From: Fusobacterium perfoetens ATCC 29250
Lineage (GTDB): Bacteria > Fusobacteriota > Fusobacteriia > Fusobacteriales > Fusobacteriaceae
Assembly: GCF_000622245.1 (NCBI RefSeq)
Contig: NZ_JHXW01000006.1
Span: 1-64,000, forward strand
Direction of reading: 5' to 3'
DNA length: 64,000 bases
Shown here: positions 35,290 to 45,637 of the stretch, in pieces
Position numbering within the stretch: the first letter of the stretch is position 1
Layout of the letters: each line of letters opens with the position of its first letter
Notes under the pieces: model-generated
Told to the model about the DNA's origin: nothing
Database searches by the model: none
The model's input: only the letters and a program-made list of their open reading frames with translations
Made by a program: the position numbers and the translations under genes

Positions 35290-37605
35290 CTAGTCTTGTT
35301 TAAAAACTAACTTCTCAACATCATCATAAGTTTTAGCATAATGAATTGTAATATCTTTTTTAACTTCTGCTGGAATTTCATCAGCATCCACTCTATTGTC
35401 TTCAGGTAATATTACTTCTCTTATGCCAGCTCTATAAGCTCCTATAACTTTTTCTTTAACTCCACCTATAGCTAATACTTCTCCTGTTATTGTAATTTCT
35501 CCTGTCATAGCTATATCTTGTCTTATTTCTCTTCCTGTTAAAACAGATAATATTGCTGTAGTAATAGTGATTCCTGCTGATGGTCCATCTTTTGGAGTAG
35601 CACCTTCTGGGAAGTGTAAATGAATATTTTTATTTTCTAAGAAATCTTTTTCATCAATATTATATTTTTTGAAATTAGATTTTACATAAGTAAATGCAAC
35701 TTCTCCAGATTCTTTCATTACATTTCCTAAAGTTCCTGTTAGGCTTAATTGTCCTTTTCCAGGTATTAATACTCCTTGAACCTCTAAAGTAACTCCACCT
35801 ACTGAAGTCCAAGCAAGTCCATTAACTATTCCTACTTTATATTCTCTTTCTTTTAATTTTTCAGGTCTAAACTTAGGTTTTCCTAAATATTTTTCAAGAT
35901 TATTTACATTAATAGTTAATTTATCAACTTTTTCTTTAACTACTTTTCTAGCAATTTTTCTATATAATGAATTTATTTCTCTTTTTAAATTTCTAACTCC
36001 AGCTTCTCTTGTATATTCATTTATTATTTTTAATATAACTTTATCTGAAATAGAAATTTTTATATCTTTTAATCCATTTTCTTCTTGAATTTGTTTAATT
36101 AAATATTTTTGAGCTATATGTAATTTTTCATATTCAGTATATGAAGAAAGATGAATTATCTCCATTCTATCTATTAACGGACCAGGTATATTTCTTAAAT
36201 CATTAGCTGTTCCTAAGAAAAATACTTCTGATAAATCAAATGGAACATCTACATAATGGTCTTCGAAATGGATATTTTGCTCAGGGTCTAATACCTCTAA
36301 CATTGCTGATGCTGGGTCCCCTTTAAAATCGCTTGCCATTTTATCTAACTCATCTAATAATATAAATGGATTTTTAGTTCCTGCTAATTTCATAGCTTTC
36401 ATTATTCTTCCTGGCATAGAACCAATATATGTTCTTCTGTGTCCTCTTATTTCAGCTTCATCTCTAACTCCACCTAAAGAAACTCTTACAAATTTTCTTC
36501 CCATAGCCTCAGCTATTGATTTAGCTATTGATGTTTTTCCTACTCCTGGAGGTCCAACAAGACAAATTATAGTTCCTCTCATTTTTGGATTTAATTGTTT
36601 TACAGCTAAATAGTCTAGGATTCTATCTTTTACTTCTTTTAAACCATAATGGTCTCTATCTAATATTTCAGCAGCTTTTTCTATATCTAAGATATCTTTT
36701 GACATTTTTTTCCATGGCAAATCTAAAAGAACATCTATATAGTTTCTTGAAACTGACGCTTCAGCTGAAAAAGCTGGCATTTTACTCATTTTCTTTAATT
36801 CTTCATCAATTTTTTTCTTTACTTCAGCTGGTAATTTAGCTTTTTCAATTTTTTCTTTTAAATCTGAATTTTCTTCTTCTGGAGTATAATCATGAATTTC
36901 ATCTTTCATAGCATTTATTTTTTCTCTTATATAATATGCCTTTTGAGCTTCATTCATTTTATTTCTTACTTTGTCTTCTACTTTTTTCTCAATTTCATTA
37001 ATTTCAATCTCTTTTGATAGTATATCAAGAATTAAATATCCTCTTTCTTTAGTATCAAAGCTTTCTAATATTCTTTGCTTTTCTTGATTATCTATATAAA
37101 GATTATTAGCTATAATATCTAAAGCTCCATTAATATCTTTTGTAGATTTTAAATTAATTAGAAGTTCTGGTAAAACTTTTCCACCTAATTTACTGTATCT
37201 TTCAAAATATTCTAAAACTTTTCTATATACTGCTGTTGTTTCTTTATTTTCTGTATTTACACATTCAATTACTGAGTATTCAGCCTCATATTCTCCATCA
37301 ACTTCTCTTGGATTTATAATTGTTACTCTATTTTCAGCTTCTACTAATAATTTTATTGTATTATTTGGCATTTTTACAGTTTGTAATATATTAACTATTA
37401 CTCCTATATCATAGACATCTTTTGGTAATTCTGGATTTTCTACTAAAGAATCTTTTTGCATACCAAATAACATTTTACTATCTTCATTATCCATAACTCT
37501 TTCAAGAGTTTTGATGCTTTTATCTCTTCCAACATATACAGGAGTTACAACTCCAGGGAAGATAACTAAATCTCTAGTGGGTAAAAACGGTAATTTATTG
37601 TTCAA
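35290..37605 (-). CDS. lon: ATP-dependent protease Lon
   Basis: Lon is the AAA+ protease for damaged and regulatory proteins. The 771-residue protein has the LAN substrate domain ([14 protein letters not shown] start), a coiled coil, Walker [10 protein letters not shown] and Walker [10 protein letters not shown], then the serine-lysine protease domain with [11 protein letters not shown] (catalytic Ser) and a downstream Lys in [10 protein letters not shown]. It is full length (E. coli 784). The first 11 bases overlap clpX. The tig-clpP-clpX-lon order is common in bacteria. Confidence 0.97.
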   Translation of the reverse strand: MNNKLPFLPTRDLVIFPGVVTPVYVGRDKSIKTLERVMDNEDSKMLFGMQKDSLVENPELPKDVYDIGVIVNILQTVKMPNNTIKLLVEAENRVTIINPREVDGEYEAEYSVIECVNTENKETTAVYRKVLEYFERYSKLGGKVLPELLINLKSTKDINGALDIIANNLYIDNQEKQRILESFDTKERGYLILDILSKEIEINEIEKKVEDKVRNKMNEAQKAYYIREKINAMKDEIHDYTPEEENSDLKEKIEKAKLPAEVKKKIDEELKKMSKMPAFSAEASVSRNYIDVLLDLPWKKMSKDILDIEKAAEILDRDHYGLKEVKDRILDYLAVKQLNPKMRGTIICLVGPPGVGKTSIAKSIAEAMGRKFVRVSLGGVRDEAEIRGHRRTYIGSMPGRIMKAMKLAGTKNPFILLDELDKMASDFKGDPASAMLEVLDPEQNIHFEDHYVDVPFDLSEVFFLGTANDLRNIPGPLIDRMEIIHLSSYTEYEKLHIAQKYLIKQIQEENGLKDIKISISDKVILKIINEYTREAGVRNLKREINSLYRKIARKVVKEKVDKLTINVNNLEKYLGKPKFRPEKLKEREYKVGIVNGLAWTSVGGVTLEVQGVLIPGKGQLSLTGTLGNVMKESGEVAFTYVKSNFKKYNIDEKDFLENKNIHLHFPEGATPKDGPSAGITITTAILSVLTGREIRQDIAMTGEITITGEVLAIGGVKEKVIGAYRAGIREVILPEDNRVDADEIPAEVKKDITIHYAKTYDDVEKLVFKQD

Positions 37606-38854
37606 TAGTTTCTCCTCCTCTTTTTATAATTTTTACTTTGTGATAATCATCAAGACTATCTACATCTACAATAACTTTTTCTACATCTTTCATAGATGGA
37701 ATCTCAAACATAAGTTCCATCATTGTATTTTCTAATATAGCTCTAAGCCCTCTAGCTCCTATTTTTCTAGCTAAAGCTCTTTTTGCTACTTCTCTTAAAG
37801 CTTCTTCTGTTATTTCTAATTCTATATTTTCCATTTCAAAGAATTTTTTATATTGTTTTACTATGGCATTTTTTGGTTCCACTAATATTTTTAATAAAAT
37901 ATCCTCACTTAAGTTTTCTAAAGTTGTAATAAGTGGTAATCTTCCTACTAATTCAGGAATAATTCCTCTTTTTACTAAATCTTCTGGAGTTACTTTAGCA
38001 AATACTTTTCCCTCTTCTCCAGCTTTTTCTTTAGTCACATCTCCACCAAATCCCATATTTTTATTTAAAGTTCTCTTATTGATAACTTTTTCTAATCCTT
38101 CAAAAGCTCCACCAACTATAAATAAAATATTTTTAGTATCTATTTCTATAAGTGGTTGATTTGGATGTTTTCTCCCACCTTGTGGAGGTACTTGAGCCTT
38201 TGTTCCTTCTATTATTTTTAAAAGAGCTTGTTGTACTCCCTCTCCTGAAACATCTCTTGTTATTGAAACATTTTCAGATTTTCTTGCTATCTTATCTATT
38301 TCATCTATAAAAACTATTCCTTTTTCTGCTGCTTCTACATCATAATCAGCTGCTTGTAAAAGTCTTACTAAAACGTTTTCTACGTCATCTCCAACATATC
38401 CAGCCTCTGTAAGAGTGGTAGCATCAGCTATAGCAAAAGGTAAATTTAAAATTTTAGCCAATGTTTGAGCCATTAAAGTTTTTCCTGAACCTGTAGGTCC
38501 TATTATTAAAACATTAGATTTTTGTAATTCTATATCTTTAGAATCATTTTCTTCTAAATTTTTTATTCTTTTATAATGGTTATATACAGCAACTGATAAA
38601 ACTTTTTTAGTTTCCTCTTGCCCTATTACATATTCATCTAATTTAGCTTTAATCTCTTTTGGGGTAAGTATCTCGGTTTTAGTAATATTGTTATTTTTTA
38701 TATCTTCTAAATCTATTTCATCTTCTGGATATAATATATCATAACAAGCTTCTATACAGTTATCACAAATATATACTCCATTTCTACCTGAAAAAAGTTC
38801 ATTAACTTCACTTTGAGGTCTTCCACAAAAAGAGCAAACAGGTTTATTATCCAT
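37595..38854 (-). CDS. clpX: ATP-dependent Clp protease ATP-binding subunit ClpX
   Basis: ClpX unfolds substrates and feeds them to ClpP. The 419-residue protein has an N-terminal zinc-binding domain (CSFCGRPQ... CDNCIEAC), Walker [17 protein letters not shown], Walker [12 protein letters not shown], the pore loop GYVGDD and sensor 2 GARGLRAIL. It lies 17 bases after clpP, and lon starts inside its end. ClpP here carries the usual docking surface, so the pair should form ClpXP. Confidence 0.97.
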   Translation of the reverse strand: MDNKPVCSFCGRPQSEVNELFSGRNGVYICDNCIEACYDILYPEDEIDLEDIKNNNITKTEILTPKEIKAKLDEYVIGQEETKKVLSVAVYNHYKRIKNLEENDSKDIELQKSNVLIIGPTGSGKTLMAQTLAKILNLPFAIADATTLTEAGYVGDDVENVLVRLLQAADYDVEAAEKGIVFIDEIDKIARKSENVSITRDVSGEGVQQALLKIIEGTKAQVPPQGGRKHPNQPLIEIDTKNILFIVGGAFEGLEKVINKRTLNKNMGFGGDVTKEKAGEEGKVFAKVTPEDLVKRGIIPELVGRLPLITTLENLSEDILLKILVEPKNAIVKQYKKFFEMENIELEITEEALREVAKRALARKIGARGLRAILENTMMELMFEIPSMKDVEKVIVDVDSLDDYHKVKIIKRGGETIEQ

Positions 38855-38871
38855 TATATCACCTCTTTCTC

Positions 38872-39453
38872 CTAATCTCTACTAGTAAATACTTTATCAA
38901 TAATTCCATACTCCAAAGCTTCAGTAGCTGTCATAAAATTATCTCTTTCAGTATCTTTAAGTATTTCTTCTTTTGTTTTTCCACAATTTTTAGCTAAGAT
39001 TTCACTTAATTTATCTTTTATTTTTAATATCTCTTTAGCTTGAATTTCTATATCTGTAGCTTGTCCTTGAGCTCCACCTAAAGGTTGATGTATCATTACT
39101 CTTGAATTTGGAAGAGCATATCTTTTTCCTTTAGCTCCTGCTGATAAAAGAAAAGCTCCCATACTAGCTGCTTGTCCTATACATACTGTTTGTACATCAG
39201 GTTTTATATAATTCATTGTATCATATATTGCCATTCCTGAAGTTACCACTCCACCAGGACTATTTATATACATAATAATATCTTTTTCTGGGTCTTCTGC
39301 TTCTAAAAACAATAATTGAGCTACAATAGCATTTGCTACATTGTCATTTATCTCTGTTCCTAAAAATATTATTCTATCTTTTAGAAGTCTTGAATATATA
39401 TCATAAGATCTTTCTCCATAACTTGTATTTTCTATAACTATTGGATTATACAT
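38872..39453 (-). CDS. clpP: ATP-dependent Clp protease proteolytic subunit ClpP
   Basis: ClpP is the serine protease barrel. From the ATG at 39453 (AAGGAGG 7 nt upstream) it is 193 residues, the normal size. The triad is Ser in [11 protein letters not shown], His in VMIHQPLGG and Asp in DTERDNFM. An in-frame extension of 18 codons covers leader hairpin sequence and the Shine-Dalgarno and is rejected. It lies 93 bases after tig with two hairpins between. Confidence 0.97.
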   Translation of the reverse strand: MYNPIVIENTSYGERSYDIYSRLLKDRIIFLGTEINDNVANAIVAQLLFLEAEDPEKDIIMYINSPGGVVTSGMAIYDTMNYIKPDVQTVCIGQAASMGAFLLSAGAKGKRYALPNSRVMIHQPLGGAQGQATDIEIQAKEILKIKDKLSEILAKNCGKTKEEILKDTERDNFMTATEALEYGIIDKVFTSRD

Positions 39454-39480
39454 ATTTAACCTCCTTTTTATCTTTAGGCA

Positions 39481-39538
39481 AAAGATAAAAGTTTTTTTAT
39501 CTTTCACTTAAAGGGACATTGGAGATAGTCCAATGTCC
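39481..39538 (-). promoter_or_regulatory. Two hairpins between tig and clpP
   Basis: Minus strand: GGACATTGGA / TCCAATGTCC (39514-39538, loop CTATC), then AAAGATAAAA / TTTTATCTTT (39481-39504). Neither is followed by a proper T-run. They may be mRNA processing or stability elements, or a weak attenuator that adjusts clpP relative to tig. Confidence 0.6.
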
Positions 39539-39546
39539 TAATAAAA

Positions 39547-40833
39547 TTATTTTGCATTAGCAACGATGAAATCAATAGCTTTATTTAAGATAATTTCATT
39601 TTTTACATTAATTTCAAAGTTTTCAAAGTTTTTATTTTTTACTAACTCTTCTTTTAATGATTCAGCTGTCATACCATACATTTTAGCTATATCTTCCATT
39701 TTGTTGTTAAATTCTTCTTCAGTAGCTTCGATTTTTTCAGTTTCAGCTATTTTATCAAGGATTATATCCATTTTAACTTTGCTTTCGCTCATTGGAGCTA
39801 ATTGATTAAATATAGCTTCGTGAGTCATTCCTGTCATTGATAAGTAAGATTTTAAATCCATTCCTTGAGCCATTAATTGTTGCTCTAATTCTGCTAATCT
39901 TCCTTCAACTTCTCTATAAACTAAAGATCTAGGTACTTCAAAGTTTGTTCCTTCTACAACTTTCTTTAATAAAGCTGCTCTGTATTGATTTTTAGCATTT
40001 TCAGTTTCTCTTTTTTCAACATCTTCTCTTGTTTTTGCTTTCATATCTTCAACAGATTCATATCCTAAAGTTTTAGCAAATTCATCATTTAATTCAGGAA
40101 CTTTATCAAATTTTATAGCTTTTACTTTTACTTTGAATACAGCAGGTTTTCCAGCTAATTCTTTAGCATGATATTGTTCAGGGAAAGTAACATTAACTTC
40201 TCCTTCTTGTCCAACTTCATATCCTACTAATTGGTCTTCAAAAGTATCGATGAAAGAGTGGCTTCCTAATTCTAACATATGAGTGTCAGCTTTTCCACCT
40301 TCAAATGGAACTCCGTCGATAAATCCTTCAAATGATAATTCTACTGTATCTCCCATTTGAGCTTTGTGTCCAGCTTCATAATCAGTTAAAGTTGATTTTC
40401 TTTTTAAGATGTTTTGGATTTCAGTATCTAATCTTTCATCAGTCATTTGGAATTCAACTTTTTCAGCTTCTAATCCTTTGTATTGTCCTAATTCAAATTC
40501 TGGGAATACATCTACATGTACTACTAATGTAGCTTCTTCTTCAACTTTTAAACTTCCATTGTATAATGGGCTTACAGGTTTTAAGTTTTCATTTTTTATA
40601 ACTTCACCAAAGAATTTTTTTATGATTTCATCACAAACTTGCTCTTCAGTTTCTTTAGCATATTTAGCTTTGATTTGCTCTAATGGAGCATGTCCTTTTC
40701 TAAATCCTGGGATTTCAACATCCTTTTGAGCTTTTGTTAATACAGCTCCTTCAATTGGATTGTACTCTTCTTTAGTTAAAGTCATTGTAACTTCTAAAGC
40801 AGATTTTTCAAGTTTTTTAATTTCGTATTTCAT
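39547..40833 (-). CDS. tig: Trigger factor
   Basis: Trigger factor is the ribosome-bound chaperone and peptidyl-prolyl isomerase. The 428-residue protein has the ribosome-docking signature PGFRKGHAP near residue 42, an FKBP-like domain (about 150-240: GDTVELSFEGFIDGVPFEGG) and a long helical C-terminal chaperone domain. It is full length. It is preceded by GGAGGA, follows recJ, and is followed by clpP. Confidence 0.96.
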   Translation of the reverse strand: MKYEIKKLEKSALEVTMTLTKEEYNPIEGAVLTKAQKDVEIPGFRKGHAPLEQIKAKYAKETEEQVCDEIIKKFFGEVIKNENLKPVSPLYNGSLKVEEEATLVVHVDVFPEFELGQYKGLEAEKVEFQMTDERLDTEIQNILKRKSTLTDYEAGHKAQMGDTVELSFEGFIDGVPFEGGKADTHMLELGSHSFIDTFEDQLVGYEVGQEGEVNVTFPEQYHAKELAGKPAVFKVKVKAIKFDKVPELNDEFAKTLGYESVEDMKAKTREDVEKRETENAKNQYRAALLKKVVEGTNFEVPRSLVYREVEGRLAELEQQLMAQGMDLKSYLSMTGMTHEAIFNQLAPMSESKVKMDIILDKIAETEKIEATEEEFNNKMEDIAKMYGMTAESLKEELVKNKNFENFEINVKNEIILNKAIDFIVANAK

Positions 40834-40865
40834 TTTTCCTCCTTAGTTTGTTTATATAAAACTTT

Positions 40866-42560
40866 TTATATTTGCTTTATACTTTTAACCCTGATATTAT
40901 ATCTATCTTTTCCTTTGATATTTATTTTTTCAGGATAATAAACTATTTTTACTTTTTTATTTAAATCTATATTTTCAATTTCATTAGAAAGATTGAAAGC
41001 TATAAAAGAAAATTCTTTTCCTTCTTTTTCTAACATTCCATTAAAATGCCTATCTTCAACACCGAATTTTTCTATCCATTTTATTTTAATGTTTTCATCT
41101 AAAAATAAAGGCTGTAAATTTTCAAGTCCATATGGGGAAAGTTTTTTCATATCTTGAATTAACTCTTCATCTATAGAAGTTACTGATAATTTCATATCCA
41201 CCTCTATAATTTTTTCCTCTTTCTCCTTATCTATCTTTTCAATCTCTTTTGAAAACATCTCTTCTATTTCTGGTAAATCTTCTGTTCTAGCTATAAATCC
41301 CGCCGCTAAATCATGACCACCATATCTTACTAATTTTTCCTTTATCTTTGTAAAAATATTAAAAATATTTATTCCTGCTACACTTCTACATGAAGCTTTT
41401 CCAACTCCATTTCCTGTAGCAATTAAAATAACTGGTAATCTATATTTTATCGAAAGTCTTGATGAAACTACTCCAATTACACCTGGATGCCATTCTTCTG
41501 AAGTTAAAAAGATATATTTTAAATTCTTATAATCAGATTTTTGTTTTAAAAACTCTATTGCTTCATCATAGATTTTTTTCTCTAATTTTCTTCTAATCTT
41601 ATTCATCTTTTTCATTTCTTCAATGATATTATATATTTTAAATTCATCTTCTTCTATAAAGAAATCAGCACCTACTTTTGACACTCCTATTCTTCCTAAA
41701 GAATTTATAAGTGGTGATATAAAATAACTTACATCTGTAGTAGTAATATTTTTATTTTGGAATTTAAGATATTTTAAAAGATAAATAAGCCCTTTTACCT
41801 TGGTATTTTTAAGAATTCTTAATCCATTACTTATTATTATTCTATTTTCATCTATCATAGGGACAACATCAGCTACTGTCCCTATCATAACTATATCTAA
41901 ATACTTATATAATATATCTTCTGATTTGCCTAATTTTATTAGTAGAGCTTGTGCTAATTTTAAAGCTACTCCTGCTCCTGAAAGGTACTTAAACTTATAA
42001 TTTTCACTTAGTTTTGGATTTATCATTATATATTCTTCATCAAACTTATCTTTTACAGATTTATGATGGTCTGTAACAATAATATCTATTCCAATACTCT
42101 TAGCATATCTTATATCTTCAATGGAATTAGCTCCTGTATCTACAGTAATAACCAATCTTCCATCTCTTTTCCTCATATAATCAGCTGTTTTTTTATCAAA
42201 ACCATAAGTTTCTTCCATACGACTAGGAATATAATAACCTGTATCTATTCCTACTTCTCTAAATACTCTAACTAGGAAAGAGGCTGCACTTATTCCATCT
42301 ACATCATAATCTCCATAAATATATACTTTTTCATTTCTATTCTTTTTTTCTATGATTTTTTCAACAGCTTCTTCCATTTTTTCAAAATCAAATGGGTTTC
42401 TAAGTAGTGACATACTTGAATCAATAAATTTTTCTACTTCGTTTTTTTCTGAAATTTTCTTATTTAACAAAAGTTTGGTTAAAATTTTTGATGTTTTCCA
42501 CTCTTTTGATTTTTCTTCTATGATAGAATCTGATACTTCACTTAACTTCCATATCATCAT
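40866..42560 (-). CDS. recJ: Single-stranded-DNA exonuclease RecJ
   Basis: RecJ digests single-stranded DNA 5' to 3' in recombination and repair. The 564-residue protein has the DHH core IYGDYDVDGISA, ITVDTGANS and VTDHHKS, the DHHA1 domain with RYGGHDLAAGF and an OB-fold tail. It is near the family length (~560-580). Start follows AGGAATGGATG; the first two codons are both ATG. It overlaps the rbfA region by short spacing (9 bases) in the same direction. Confidence 0.94.
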   Translation of the reverse strand: MMIWKLSEVSDSIIEEKSKEWKTSKILTKLLLNKKISEKNEVEKFIDSSMSLLRNPFDFEKMEEAVEKIIEKKNRNEKVYIYGDYDVDGISAASFLVRVFREVGIDTGYYIPSRMEETYGFDKKTADYMRKRDGRLVITVDTGANSIEDIRYAKSIGIDIIVTDHHKSVKDKFDEEYIMINPKLSENYKFKYLSGAGVALKLAQALLIKLGKSEDILYKYLDIVMIGTVADVVPMIDENRIIISNGLRILKNTKVKGLIYLLKYLKFQNKNITTTDVSYFISPLINSLGRIGVSKVGADFFIEEDEFKIYNIIEEMKKMNKIRRKLEKKIYDEAIEFLKQKSDYKNLKYIFLTSEEWHPGVIGVVSSRLSIKYRLPVILIATGNGVGKASCRSVAGINIFNIFTKIKEKLVRYGGHDLAAGFIARTEDLPEIEEMFSKEIEKIDKEKEEKIIEVDMKLSVTSIDEELIQDMKKLSPYGLENLQPLFLDENIKIKWIEKFGVEDRHFNGMLEKEGKEFSFIAFNLSNEIENIDLNKKVKIVYYPEKINIKGKDRYNIRVKSIKQI

Positions 42561-42569
42561 CCATCATTC

Positions 42570-42932
42570 CTATTCCTGTTGAATTTTCAAATCATCTAAT
42601 AATTTTGAAATTTTAACAGCATATTCTATTGAATCATCTATTTTTACTCTAATTTCTGGTACATATCTTAAGGCTAATTCTTCTGATATTTTTTTTCTTA
42701 AAAATCCCTTTATTTCATTAAGTCCTTCTTCAACTTTTGCTTTATTTACCTCACTATTTTCATCTGAATATATAGTAAAATATAAATCAGCAAATTTTAA
42801 GTCCTCTGTTACTCTAACTTTTACTAAAGAAACCAATCCTTTTACCTTTGGGTTTTTTACATCCTCTAGTAAAGTTTTTGATATAACTCTTAGTACTTCT
42901 TTTTCTATTGCTGCTAATCTTTGTTTTCTCAT
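42570..42932 (-). CDS. rbfA: 30S ribosome-binding factor RbfA
   Basis: RbfA helps mature the 16S 5' end. The product is 120 residues from the ATG at 42932, nine bases after GGAG. A start three codons earlier touches the Shine-Dalgarno. It has the KH-like fold: RKQRLAAIEKEVLRVIS, VKVRVTEDLKFADLYFTIY and a C-terminal LRYVPEIRVKIDDS strand (the family's P-E-I/L motif). It follows infB by 28 bases and precedes recJ. Confidence 0.93.
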   Translation of the reverse strand: MRKQRLAAIEKEVLRVISKTLLEDVKNPKVKGLVSLVKVRVTEDLKFADLYFTIYSDENSEVNKAKVEEGLNEIKGFLRKKISEELALRYVPEIRVKIDDSIEYAVKISKLLDDLKIQQE

Positions 42933-42960
42933 AGTTATCATCTCCTTTACTAGGCTTTTA

Positions 42961-45099
42961 CTACTTAGTTAAATTAGTTAAAGTTCTTTTTACTTCAACC
43001 ATATCAAATGCTTCTACTATATCTCCATCTTTGATGTCATTGAAGTTTTCTATTCCAAGACCACATTCTTGTCCTGCTACAACCTCTTTTGCATCATCTT
43101 TAAATCTCTTAAGTGACGCTAACTTTCCTTCATAAACTATAGTTCCATTTCTTACTATTCTTATATTAGAATCTCTTCTAACTTTTCCATCTACAACTAC
43201 ACAACCAGCTACATTTCCAACTTTAGCAACTTTAAAGATTTGTTTTATCTCTATTCTTCCTAAATATTGTTCTTTATATTCTGGTTTTAACATTCCTGTT
43301 AAAGCTTTTTCAATATCTTCTATAATTTCATAAATGATTGAAGATGTTCTAACTTCTATTCCAGAAGTTTCAGCTTCTTTTATAGCTTTTGTTGTAGGTC
43401 TAACATTAAATCCTATTATAATTGCTTGTGATACTTCAGCAAGTTTTATGTCACTTTCTGTAATAGCTCCTGGAGCTGATTGAATAACATTAACAGCCAC
43501 TTCATTATTGTTTAATTTCATTAATGAATCTTTAAGAGCTTGAGCTGAACCTTTGGAATCTGCTCTTATAACTAAGTTAAGTTCTTTAACTTCTTGATTT
43601 TCTAAGCTTTCTGATAATGACTCAAGAGTTATAGTTCTCTTAGATTGCTCTCCTAATCTTCTTTCTTTAGCCATCTCTTCAACTATTCTCTTAGCATGTT
43701 GTTCATTTTGAATTACATAAACAGTATCTCCAGCTTCTGGAACACTATTAAATCCTATAATCTCTACAGGTTGAGACATTTCTCCTCTGTTTATTTTATT
43801 TCCTTTATCATCTATAATTGCTCTTACTTTTCCGTAAGATTCTCCAGCAACTACAACATCACCTATTTTAATATTTCCTTCTTGAATTAATATGTCTGCT
43901 ACTGGTCCAACTTTAGAATCTAGTTTTGATTCAAGAACAACAGCTTTTCCTCTTTTCTTAGGGTTAGCTTTTAATTCAAGAATTTCAGCTGTAATAAGTA
44001 TTGTTTCTAGTAAAACGTCTAAGTTTATCTTAGCTTTTGCTGAAACTTCTACAAATTCAACATCTCCTCCCCATTCAACTGAAACAAGTTCATGTTCCAT
44101 TAACTCTTGTTTTACTCTCATAGGGTTAGCTTCTGGTTTATCAATTTTGTTTATAGCTACAATTATTGGTACTCCAGCTGCTTTAGCATGGGAAATGGCC
44201 TCTATTGTTTGTGGCATTACTCCGTCATCTGCTGCTACTACAAGAATTGCTATATCTGTTACTTGAGCTCCTCTAGCTCTCATATCTGTAAAAGCTTCGT
44301 GTCCTGGAGTGTCAACAAATGTTATTTTCTTTCCATTTTTTACAACTTGGTAAGCTCCAATTTTTTGAGTGATTCCTCCAGCCTCTCCTTCAACTACTTG
44401 TGTACTTCTAATAGCATCAAGTAATGAAGTTTTTCCATGGTCAACGTGTCCCATAATTGTAATAACAGGAGCTCTCTCTTCTAAATCAGATTCTTTATCT
44501 TCTATTTCAAGAGCAAATTTATCTCCAAAAGCTAATTCTTCTTGTTCTTCTTCCTCTACTAATACATCATAATCAGCTGCTATTTCTTCAGCTAACTCAA
44601 TATTTATAGGGCTATTTATTGTAAACATTTTTCCTTTTAAGAATAATTTTTTAATTATCTCAGAACTGTTTACATTTAATTTCTCAGCAAAATCACCTAA
44701 AGTCATTTCACCTTTCATTTTTATGATTTTTATTCCGTCTTCTTCTACTACTTTTCCAACTTCAGTATCAGCTTTTTTAACAACGAAATCTGTTCTTCTT
44801 CCTTTTTTCTTTTTCTTATTTTTTTCTTTTCTATCATCATCAGAAGATTCATCATTATTTTTTTTATTTTTCATATTTTTATTTTTAGATTTTTTCTTTT
44901 TCTTATGTTCTACTACTTCATCATCTTCTTCTGGTTCTTCTTTAACAAAATGATTTTTTATTTTATCAACTTGTTCTTCTGTAAGTCCTGCTAAATGAGA
45001 TGTCACCTCTATCCCTAATTCTTGAAGTAAATTTAAGAAGTCTTTATTTCCCATCTCATATTTTTTTGCCAACTCATGTACCCTTACTTTACCTACCAT
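42961..45099 (-). CDS. infB: Translation initiation factor IF-2
   Basis: IF-2 brings fMet-tRNA to the small subunit and helps subunit joining with GTP. The 712-residue protein has an N-terminal IF2N domain (VHELAKKYEMGNKDFLNLL), a highly charged Lys/Glu linker and a second N-domain. The G domain follows with GHVDHGKTSLLD near residue 217, DTPGHE and NKIDK, then domains II-IV. The N-terminal arm is short compared with E. coli, and total length is close to Bacillus IF-2. It sits 10 bases after ylxRQ. Confidence 0.97.
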   Translation of the reverse strand: MVGKVRVHELAKKYEMGNKDFLNLLQELGIEVTSHLAGLTEEQVDKIKNHFVKEEPEEDDEVVEHKKKKKSKNKNMKNKKNNDESSDDDRKEKNKKKKKGRRTDFVVKKADTEVGKVVEEDGIKIIKMKGEMTLGDFAEKLNVNSSEIIKKLFLKGKMFTINSPINIELAEEIAADYDVLVEEEEQEELAFGDKFALEIEDKESDLEERAPVITIMGHVDHGKTSLLDAIRSTQVVEGEAGGITQKIGAYQVVKNGKKITFVDTPGHEAFTDMRARGAQVTDIAILVVAADDGVMPQTIEAISHAKAAGVPIIVAINKIDKPEANPMRVKQELMEHELVSVEWGGDVEFVEVSAKAKINLDVLLETILITAEILELKANPKKRGKAVVLESKLDSKVGPVADILIQEGNIKIGDVVVAGESYGKVRAIIDDKGNKINRGEMSQPVEIIGFNSVPEAGDTVYVIQNEQHAKRIVEEMAKERRLGEQSKRTITLESLSESLENQEVKELNLVIRADSKGSAQALKDSLMKLNNNEVAVNVIQSAPGAITESDIKLAEVSQAIIIGFNVRPTTKAIKEAETSGIEVRTSSIIYEIIEDIEKALTGMLKPEYKEQYLGRIEIKQIFKVAKVGNVAGCVVVDGKVRRDSNIRIVRNGTIVYEGKLASLKRFKDDAKEVVAGQECGLGIENFNDIKDGDIVEAFDMVEVKRTLTNLTK

Positions 45100-45109
45100 T
45101 TATACCTCC

Positions 45110-45637
45110 TTACTTACTGTTTTCAATAAGTCCTCGAGCTACCTTTTTATTTTTTATGGCAATGACATTAATTTCGTCTTTTCCAAATATCTCTCCTAAC
45201 TGACTTTTATTTCCATAATGTACATAAGAGATATTTTTTTCTTTCAACTTATCTATAAGTTTTCTGTTATTTCTTTCACTTATATCTGTTGCAATTACTA
45301 CAAAATTTATTTTTTCTATTTCTTCTAATATCATATTTATTCCAAAAACAAGTTCTTGTGAGTTTTTCATTGCTTTTAGAATCTTAAGGTAATCCTTTGA
45401 CTCTTTTTTTAATAAATTAACCATTTTTAAAAGGTCTTCTATTGAAACCTTTATTTTTTTATGTTTTGAAAGTCTATTAAGACAATTATGTTCCTTACAA
45501 ATATATTGTCCTCTAGACTGAACTATTTGTTTTTCATCTAAAACATAAATCCCATCTTTTTCTACTATTCTAAAAAGTTGTGATTTTTCTTTTTTAGACT
45601 TGCAAATTATACAAGTTCTTTCAGGTTGATTACTCAT
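45110..45637 (-). CDS. YlxR-YlxQ fusion: DUF448 RNA-binding domain plus L7Ae-like domain
   Basis: Two proteins that are separate in Bacillus (YlxR and YlxQ/RplGA) are joined here. Residues 1-85 carry YlxR motifs: RTCIICKSKKEKSQLFRIV and GRGQYIC-like SRGQYICKEHNCL. Residues ~86-172 form an L7Ae-like RNA-binding domain: LKAMKNSQELVFGINMILEEI, FVVIATDISERN, LIDKLKEKNISYVHYG and IFGKDEINVIAIK. YlxR has been linked to RNase P and to transcription; L7Ae-like domains bind kink-turns. Its last 8 bases of gene start overlap nusA. Confidence 0.85.
   Translation of the reverse strand: MSNQPERTCIICKSKKEKSQLFRIVEKDGIYVLDEKQIVQSRGQYICKEHNCLNRLSKHKKIKVSIEDLLKMVNLLKKESKDYLKILKAMKNSQELVFGINMILEEIEKINFVVIATDISERNNRKLIDKLKEKNISYVHYGNKSQLGEIFGKDEINVIAIKNKKVARGLIENSK

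Noticed and set aside
39454-39507. Longer ClpP with an N-terminal propeptide
   Set aside because: The added 18 codons are part of a hairpin and the Shine-Dalgarno; the ATG at 39453 gives normal length.
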